This document shows positions 56,758-64,000 of a stretch of 64,000 bases of DNA, one piece after another. Every line of letters begins with the position of its first letter. The first letter of the stretch is position 1. The notes below the pieces were generated by a model, which was not told the DNA's origin, did not search any database, and was given only the letters and a program-made list of their open reading frames with translations. Source of the stretch: Brachynemurus nebulosus (Eukaryota; Arthropoda; Insecta; Neuroptera; Myrmeleontidae); assembly GCA_035578155.1 (NCBI GenBank), contig JAPWDM010000005.1:15156832-15220831 (forward strand), in the 5' to 3' direction. Position numbers and translations under genes: made by a program.

Positions 56758-56850
56758 CAGAGCCGAATTTAGGGATGTGCCTTATGGGCGATAAAGGCGA
56801 CAAAAATTTAGGGGATGGCGACCGCGGAATATTAGCCTTATTTCCGTTAT
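56758..56850 (+). mobile_element. hAT-type terminus
   Basis: CAGAGCCGAATTTAGGGATG followed by GGGCGATAAAGGCGACAAAAA is a typical left end of CAGGGCCGAAT-type hAT elements. A complementary right end (AATTCGGCCCTG, 61170-61181) exists, but flanking octamers do not match, so pairing is unproven. Confidence 0.4.
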
Positions 56851-57025
56851 TTTTTTACGGGACTTCAGTTTACTTTTATTATTATTACCTATCAATTTAT
56901 TTGTATTCTTGTCAGGTTATTAATTCAACAAATTTATGGAAACCAAAATAAATCAAAATAAATTTTAAAATTAAAATAACTGAAAGTACATTTAATATGT
57001 TTAATATGCATTTAATTGGTATCAA

Positions 57026-57462
57026 TCACAGACCAATGAACATATTATATATTATATAGACAAATTATATAAAAGTATAATTGAGGCAGCCAGATACGAC
57101 CAGAATACGATCCGATAGTATTCTGTAATATAGTAATCAATGCAATAATCAATAGTATCCGTAGTAACGTTTTCAAATAATTATTGTCAAAATATAATAT
57201 TGATAAAAAAAGTTTACTTTTTTGAGAAAAAACTGCAAAATTTTGAAAGAAAGAAAGTGGTATTCGCTTTATTTTCAAAATACGTACGTATACAAATTAT
57301 GTCCTGCAACAATTATAGACGCATTTGCTCAAAAATTGACATTATATTATATTCCTCAAATCTCACCCGTCTCACCCTGTTACCTGCTTCAAGAAAAATG
57401 CCTACAAACTGGCTTTACGCTTTGTCTAGTAGTATAATATAATAGTGTTCATTGGTCCGTGA
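57026..57462 (+). mobile_element. TIR element (437 bp) with TATCAA duplication
   Basis: TCACAGACCAATGAACA at the left and GTTCATTGGTCCGTGA at the right form the terminal inverted repeat. TATCAA flanks both ends (57020-57025, 57463-57468). The interior has no gene. The class is unclear. Confidence 0.75.
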
Positions 57463-57469
57463 TATCAAT

Positions 57470-58980
57470 TAATATTTGTACTTGTATTATTTCAAAGTCA
57501 ACCTTCTGACATAAATTATTTTATGGTAAACAGAGAGTAAATAATTTATCTTAAAAATGGGAAAAAATATTTATGAATACTTTCGTCGAATTAATAAACT
57601 GAAACATAGGGTAAAAGACCCCATTGTCGATCGGGGTTATAAGTCCGATCAGTTTTGACATTTATATCTTAATGAAGTTATTTCTGAAAGAAACCTTTGA
57701 TAAAAAAAAATTATTATTAATAGAATGATTATTTTTCAATTTAAATTCACCTCACATTTAATGCCTCCTCACTTAATTTAAGAAATACATATATATATAT
57801 CGAAAAATTTTTGTTGAATTCGTGAATTTTTAGTATGATGGATGATCATTATTCAAAACACGTGAGTTATAAATTGTAACATTTTTCACCGAATTTTTAA
57901 AGTTATTAGCATAATAAAAGTATACAAATAATTGTTATTAGTCCACTTAAGAGATTAGGATAGCTAAATTAAATTTTATATGCGTTAAATATTATTTGTA
58001 TGACTGATTCTTCTTGGGATCTGAGTTTTACAGTTAGGTACCGCATTTTGAGAATTATATATTGCATACCTATTTTATAAACATTTTTAATTAATTTTTG
58101 GGTTTAAAACACTTAACTAACCGTTTTTATAATTTTACTTTAATATTTTATTTATTTCAGAACGTAAAATCAATTGAAAAATAATTAATATTGAATTAAA
58201 ACTTCCAAATTGTTATTTATATAGGTATTTTCAAATAAAAACGTCAAACATAATATGTATGATATGTATGTATTACATCTGAAACGACACATACAGATAC
58301 AATATAAACTAAATTTAACTGTTTAAAAATTCAAAATGGTTAACGGCTAAGTCAGATCTTATACAATGTTTTTTTAAAAGATCTTAAAAACATATCCATT
58401 GGATTAAAAAAACTTGGTTTCATACTTATTAAGAAAAAAAAATGGGTGTTTTGTTTATTTTTTAATTTTTTTAAGCTAATTTAATGATACAGCTAAAAAT
58501 AGTGATCGGTCATCGGGTCTCTTACCCTACTTTGATTTTATATGAATTCTGGTTCTAACCTGATGGTAATTAATCTTGAACACTATTTGAAAACAATTTA
58601 TTATGTATTTATTTTTCGCACGTTCTTCTATAACGGCGACTCGTTCAATAGAATATATTTATGTTACTTCGAATCGGTTACGAGACCACCATAGAAGTTT
58701 TCACTTCGGTCGTGCGGTTTTAAGCACACTCACAATTTTTTTTTCCGTTTAGCGTTTTTTTGTCAATAATACTAATTTTAAGTACTTACAATTAGTAATA
58801 TAAATCAAATTTGAGGAGGTATTTATAAAAAAAAATAGGTTTTTTTGTTTGGGCCATAAAAACCCAGCTATTTTCAGATTTATCCGTGAAGTAATTTTCG
58901 AGCTATCCCAAATTTTGCACCTTTAAATTACAGTGACCATCCAATGGTACGTACTCCGATTTTACGTAGTAACGTCAGCG
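57470..58980. other. no recognisable feature
   Basis: AT-rich, no frame with family features, no repeat matched except a CCGATTTTACGTAG block at 58950 that recurs at 60995. Confidence 0.4.
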
Positions 58981-58986
58981 ATTTAA

Positions 58987-59888
58987 CCCTAGAATCATAC
59001 GTTGGTCTACGAGTCAAGTTAATCATACATCGGCGTCGTTTAGACGAATAGACTTTTTACGGGGAGTTTTAGAGTTTATTTGCAAAAAACATTTTTTTTA
59101 CATAACAATACTACAAAAGCGAACAAAATATTTAAAAAAATTGGATTTGGAAAAATTTCTTAATGTAAATATTTATTAATTTTTTTAATCTTTTTATCAA
59201 AGCATATTTTCATTATAAAAATTAAAAAATATATAAATACATCAATTGTAATAATTAATTTATGAACTATTATGAATCAGTGGACATGTGTGACTTTACA
59301 GAATGTGAAATTTCTCAGTCATAAATATTCCTATAGATATGTAGTTATTTCCCCATTAGGCACATTTGTAAATTTTCTAAAATTTGTTAGTAATTTTTCG
59401 AATAAGATCTCAAAAAATAATAAAAATTAAAATATTTTCCACAAAATAAATTGTTAATCTTTTATTAAGTCATTCGAAACGCATTCTTTAGTTTTCGATT
59501 CAATATATTCAAACTTCAGTATTATGTCGTCTCTATAAGTCAAACAGCTGTAATCATCTTTCACATTATCATAATCATTGAATAAATTAATTATAATATC
59601 CATATCCTTAATAAATTTTAGAAAAATTAGGAAAACTTTTATATGTGGAGTACAAAATCTTTAAAAAAAAATATAGGTTAATCATACATCGTCGTCCTTT
59701 TGACGCACACTATTTCAGTATAAAAAAAACGACAATAGCTATAAACAAAAATTATATGTCTTATGTGTTATAATAACAAATAAATTAGATAACAGAAGTT
59801 TCACAGCGAGCAGGTACCGACAAGTCACAGTATTGGAGCAGGTAGAGAAGTTCGTTCGTCGTTTTGACAAGTACGTAGGATTCTAGGG
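58987..59888 (+). mobile_element. piggyBac-like element (902 bp)
   Basis: TTAA followed by CCCTAGAATCATACGT at the left, and ACGTAGGATTCTAGGG followed by TTAG at the right. TTAACCCTAGAA is the hallmark end of piggyBac elements; the right TTAA has one change. A subterminal block TTAATCATACATCG.CGTC occurs near the left end and again at 59675. It may hold a remnant of a coding region on the minus strand (59454-59660). Confidence 0.85.
59454..59660 (-). pseudogene. coding-like fragment inside the piggyBac-like element
   Basis: 68 codons without a stop, ending at TAA, with NLFNDYDNVKDDYSCLTYRD and LKFEYIESKTKEC. The acidic, mixed composition is unlike the random Phe/Ile/Lys-rich frames nearby. 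It lacks an initiating Met at the right place and no transposase motif is recognised. It could be leftover transposase or captured exon sequence. Confidence 0.3.
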
Positions 59889-60092
59889 TTAGTGGGGTTC
59901 TCCTCTCACAGATATGTTGTTGTTTGTCTGTGTTGGTGAAAATTTATGTATGTACCAAGCCAGAGTCAGGGCCGTGGGTAATATTGTATGAGGGTTTAGT
60001 ACTCTAAAAATTTAAATTTTATTACATACATATATGCACATATTCTGTATACGTAATATGCAAAATGTAAATGCAAAATGAGTAACGTAAAA

Positions 60093-60754
60093 TTCTAGAA
60101 TATTCTAATCGTCAACTAGCAGAGATATTAAAAAACAGATTTCACCGTTGAATTGGTCATTAAAAATGAGATTAAACAGTGCAGTTTGACAAAAATTCTA
60201 GAATGTTCTATTTGTCAACTAGCAAAAATATTGAAAAATCAATTGTAACATTTAATTGTCCATTGAAAAAGAGGTCAAATTACACATTTTGACAAATGTT
60301 CTGGAATATTCTATTCGTCAACTAGCAAAGATATTAAAAAACAGACGTCGCCATTGAATTGACTACCAAAAAAGAGACCAAATAACACATTGTGAGAAAT
60401 GTTCTAGAATATTCTATTTGTCAACTAACAAAGATATTGGAAAATCTACTGCACCACTTAATTGTCCAACCGAAATTAAACTAATGTAAACCAAATGTCC
60501 GATTTTGATAAACAATTTTTGCTATTTGACGAATAGAATATTCTAGAACATTTATCAAAATGTGCTATTCCATCTTTTATTCGATGACCAATTCAATTGT
60601 GTAATCGATTTTTCGATATCTTTGTTAGTTGACGAATAGAACATTCTAGAATTTTTGTCAAAATGCGCTGCTTAATCTAATTTTTAGTGCCCAATTCAAT
60701 AGTAAAGTTTGTTTTTTGGTATCTTTGCTAGTTCACAAGTAGAATATTCTAGAA
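60093..60754. promoter_or_regulatory. seven heat-shock elements (HSE)
   Basis: Each unit carries a three-pentamer heat-shock-factor site of form TTCnnGAAnnTTC: 60093-60107, 60196-60210, 60299-60313, 60402-60416. The inverted form GAAnnTTCnnGAA lies at 60534-60548, 60637-60651 and 60740-60754. The site is the most conserved part of the unit; the only changes within it fall at spacer positions (TA/TG/CA). No heat-shock gene is near. HSF binding is an inference from the consensus. Confidence 0.7.
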
Positions 60755-60850
60755 TTTTTGTCAGCTTCCGCTATTTGGCGTCTTTTACGCTGATGAATGC
60801 GATAGTGAAGTTGATTTTTCGACATTTTTCTAAAAGTCGTCACTCATATT
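60093..60850. repeat. 103-bp tandem array, four direct then three inverted units
   Basis: Units start at 60093, 60196, 60299 and 60402, exactly 103 bp apart. The inverted units have their equivalent motif at 60534, 60637 and 60740, again exactly 103 bp apart. Shared blocks are GTCAACTAGCAAAGATATT.AAAA and ATTGAATTG.CCA. The centre of symmetry is near 60475. A degenerate eighth unit may follow 60754. Confidence 0.95.
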
Positions 60851-61169
60851 CATTAGTATAACATTCGATTTCCTTTGTCTACACAACCGAATTTTAGGTG
60901 TAAATTGTCTCTTAAGACAATATTGTTTTAAATAAATTCAGATAAATAATATTTACCAACCCCTGAAACAGAAGTTTACCGACGCCCCTGATCTTCCGAT
61001 TTTACGTACTTCCCCTTAAATTTGCACCGACCACTACGTAAAATTGGATTTGTGGTGTATTCTATTTAAAAAAAAAAATTTAATAGGAATATATTAAGTT
61101 TATACAAATTTAACAAAAGAAGAGCCAGAGACGCAAAATTTTGTTGGGCCCATGGACACAAGAATTGTA

Positions 61170-61181
61170 AATTCGGCCCTG
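61170..61181 (+). mobile_element. hAT-type right terminus
   Basis: GGGCCCATGGACACAAG followed by AATTCGGCCCTG resembles the right end of CAGGGCCGAAT-type hAT elements. See 56758. Confidence 0.35.
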
Positions 61182-63720
61182 CATATATACATGTTTAAAA
61201 AAGACAAAAGTTCAGAGAAGATTACTCATCCCAAAAACAATTACAGTATAACTTTGTTAGAATGCTATTATCGAAACAAATTAAATATGTATTGTTGTGA
61301 CGACTGGGAGCAAATTCGTCATATTCAGGACAAATTTTCAATAACCGCAGTAACAAGGTAAACAGCGTTTATAAATTTAAATGTATTTGGCCTGTTAATG
61401 GCGTCAACCAATCAAAAATTAGATTTATCAACAGCCACATTGTTATCAAGTATATTACAAAGTCACGTAGTTGTAGTTTTAAGGAGCATAGAGTGAAGTT
61501 TCACTGTAATATGAATTATTGTAATTGTGATTTATTAATTACAATTAAATATGAAAAAAGACATGTTTTGAAAACATGGCGTTTTTTTTCTTTTATCATT
61601 TTTGAAATCACTTGCTACTTGCTCTGGAAGGCTAATGGAAATATTTTGTCTGACACGAGTGATAAACTTCCATTTTATATACAAGGTGAATCGAAATAAT
61701 GAGATCAATTTGAACAGTACTGATAATGAATTTATTATAAAAGAGATTTTCCTTAATCAATTATATGGGTTAATTTGAACAAATATTGAAGGGGACTTCG
61801 TTCTACTTATCTTTATTTAGAAGATTGATTATTGCTTAGAGGAAAACACTGTCGTTTGCGACGTCATTTATATTTAATATGACGTCATGAAATATATTTT
61901 AATAGGAAGATAACTAAAAGAATTAATTCCTAGTATTTTTGGTATTTAAATATTTAAATAGATTTCTTCTTTCTATTTTTTTCTTTACCAAAAAGGGATG
62001 AAACTGTCTTACTAAATGAAATTAAAATTAATTGCTGGAAAATCAAATAATTTTGTCAATGTTGTTTTTTAGCTAGAACGAACAGTTTGGCACCATAAAC
62101 AAATTTTATGGACTTTTCTTAAAAGATTGACATACTTTAGTAGGTGACTTTTTTGAAAGTTTCGGAGGTAGAAACGGAGCCGGGGATGGAGTCGGAGGAG
62201 AATCAGAGATGGAATAGGAGTCAGAAGTGTAATTAGAACCGAAAGTTTCGACTTTTCGTAGTCAAAGTCAAAGCACATAATATTCCTAGTTTAGATAGAC
62301 AATTTCTTTTCACAATATTTTAACATATCTGTAATGGTTTTTGCAAGCGTGAGTCCAGAAAGAAGCCAAATACATAATTCATTCTTGTTTGATAATTTAA
62401 TTTTTAAATTTTGCGGTTTCTACCAGAATCTTTTTTAAGGATTAAATATAGTTTGCACTAGCTTAACATTCTAATAGTGAAAGAATTTTCAAAATCAGCT
62501 TTCTCACTTAATCCAAATATTTTATTTTATAAAAATTTTTGATAATCTCATGTAATTTACAAGATCATTTATGTATACTTATAAAAAACTTTGATATGTC
62601 AAAGTATTAACGTATATTAATTCAAAGAATAATTTTTTTTTTATTTTTATAATTTATAAACAAAATAAAGAAATGTGACAATTTTAATCCCCTCTCTATC
62701 TAACGAAAAACATTGTGTAATATTATGAAATTTTTGTTTTGGATATCCCTTTTTTTATCGATTTTTATGTCTCAAAAAAAGAATTCTAAAAACAATTTAT
62801 TGCTAATATTAAAATTTCAATAGATAAGTGTGCGCGGATGTCCCAAGTAAATAGTATATTTTAATATGCAAATTTCATTATTGGGTACACTGTAGATAAT
62901 ATCTGTAAGATGTATGAATTAAAATGATTATTTTTATGACAACTAAACAAAAAGGTTATCAAAATCAAATTAAGAGAGTCAATGATGTAAATAATTAGCT
63001 GCTAAAAGGTTTTTATTAATCATTTTGCCCGTGTTATTGGCGTTATATACATTATTATAATCTGGTATCGGATTTCTTTCGGATCAGACAGTTTCGTCTT
63101 TAGCATAATATGCAGGTATACATATTGCACTCAATGTGACTAAAAGTTCAAAATATTTTCATAAAAACAACGAACACAAGTTACATGCACATACATACAT
63201 ATGTGTATCAAAATATTATTTATACGTATTTTATGTAAACATCCTTTTTTTCTTTTATTTATTACCGGCACAATTGAAAAGTGCCACTGTAATTTTAATT
63301 GACTATCAAAAGTATTTTTGTTTATATTATGTGTGATTTATGTGACATGTCATTTAAATTAAGTAAATTCATCTTTTTTTATTTTTTTCAATTTTGAGAG
63401 ATAGAAGTATAGTTGCTTGTTAAAAATTTGTTTTTCAATAATAAAAAATCTTAGTAAATACGTACGTCTTAGCTATTATAGTGGACCGTCTAAATATTCA
63501 ACAACTTTTCAATATATTTAAAAAAAAAATTTTTCCGATTTTTTGAATTTTCTTACTTTCGTCAAATAAAAAATGCTGTTAGTATTCTAAATGGTGAAAA
63601 ATGTAATTTTTGACCAATTATATTCATTCAAATGCGCATAATTTAATGTAAGTTAGTTGCAAAATTTTATTGAAATAAGTATGGTCCTGACCTGTCCGAA
63701 GAAACTCGGTACCTAATTAT
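61182..63720. other. no confirmed gene; two unassigned frames
   Basis: The frame 61152-61361 ends near a donor-like AAG|GTAAAC and contains CYYRNKLNMYCCDDWEQIRH. The frame 61493-61699 contains MNYCNCDLLITIKYEKRHVL. Neither matches a family that I know; both are weak candidates for exons. A purine-rich GGAGTCGGAGGAG tract lies at 62165-62240. The remainder is AT-rich. Confidence 0.25.
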
Positions 63721-63726
63721 AATGTA

Positions 63727-64000
63727 TTAGCATTTACCCGCGGCTTTGTCCGCGTGGCGTTTGAAATTATAATATCTAGTTAAAATGTATAAAGTGTACT
63801 TTTATTGCGTCACTATTGAGAACTGTTACTTTTTTCTTGGGAACTCTTCCGGCTATCTTGTTTTTTTTTTTTGTTTTTTTTGATTGTCCGAAGCTATCCG
63901 ATTGACCCGTAAATTTGAATTGCTCACGGATTTTATTTTAAAAAACGTGTAGTACCATTCTTGTATAACACATGTACCAAGTTTAAACGAAATCGCTGGA
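63727..64000 (-). mobile_element. Helitron-like 3' end, reverse orientation, cut by window end
   Basis: Read on the minus strand, it ends CCACGCGGACAAAGCCGCGG, GTAAATGCTAA and then T: a GC hairpin followed by CTAA, as in the ends at 4386 and 9581. Extends beyond the window. Confidence 0.5.

Larger units (their letters stand above)
59967..60990 (+). mobile_element. possible TIR element enclosing the heat-shock-element array
   Basis: CAGGGCCGTGGGTAA at 59967 and its imperfect complement (reversed: CAGGGGCGTCGGTAA) ending at 60990 form short terminal inverted repeats, with GGGTTTAGTA / GGGGTTGGTA also conserved just inside. The flanking octamers do not match, so the boundaries or the pairing may be wrong. 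Confidence 0.35.

Noticed and set aside
56758..61181. A single 4.4-kb hAT element from CAGAGCCGAATTTA to TAAATTCGGCCCTG
   Set aside because: The termini are complementary but the flanking octamers (TACATACA, CATATATA) do not match, and the interior holds other complete elements; reported as separate ends only.
1..64000. tRNA or rRNA genes, bacterial operons, defence systems, phage genes
   Set aside because: I looked for cloverleaf A/B-box patterns and conserved rRNA blocks by eye and saw none; the window is eukaryotic.

Overview
This is an AT-rich stretch of nuclear DNA from an animal, most probably an insect. The evidence is spliced genes with GT-AG introns, a DM-domain exon, a Gemin2 homologue, a chondroitin-sulfotransferase homologue, an intact BEL/Pao retrotransposon, and many small DNA transposons (hAT, pogo/mariner-like, PIF/Harbinger-like, piggyBac-like and Helitron-like). 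No bacterial feature is present. The species cannot be fixed from the sequence.

Layout. 0-9.6 kb: nested repeats, including an inverted pair of a pogo-like MITE (20-555, 2242-2776), three copies of a hAT MITE full of CAAGAC repeats with perfect 8-bp target duplications, a second hAT MITE, TA microsatellites and two Helitron-like ends. 9.6-9.8 kb: one DM-domain exon on the minus strand. 10-21 kb: repeats, among them a 120-bp tandem array inside a larger element, and a short segment with a hammerhead-ribozyme-like motif flanked by 12-bp direct repeats. 21.1-28.4 kb: a complete and apparently young BEL/Pao element (identical-looking 515-bp LTRs, 1740-residue uninterrupted polyprotein, 5-bp target duplication). 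28.4-39.6 kb: repeats, including a 1.67-kb hAT-like element and a palindrome of about 390 bp per arm.

39.6-43.2 kb: gemin2 homologue, minus strand, three exons, 253 residues. 45.1-51.7 kb: carbohydrate sulfotransferase (CHST11-like), plus strand, five exons, 314 residues. Its last intron holds two related foldback elements, one with arms of about 517 bp. The two genes are divergent; between them lie two nested elements with TTA target duplications and the 3' end of a possible retrocopy. 51.7-64 kb: no convincing gene, but hairpin repeats at 53.6 kb, a piggyBac-like element at 59 kb, and at 60.1-60.8 kb seven perfect heat-shock elements spaced exactly 103 bp apart in a direct-then-inverted array.

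The three host genes have unrelated roles (transcription factor, snRNP assembly, glycosaminoglycan sulfation); I see no sign that they work together. The most unusual content is regulatory or structural: the heat-shock-element array, the hammerhead-like motif and the long palindromes. All exon models come from reading splice signals and conserved protein motifs by eye, without transcript data.
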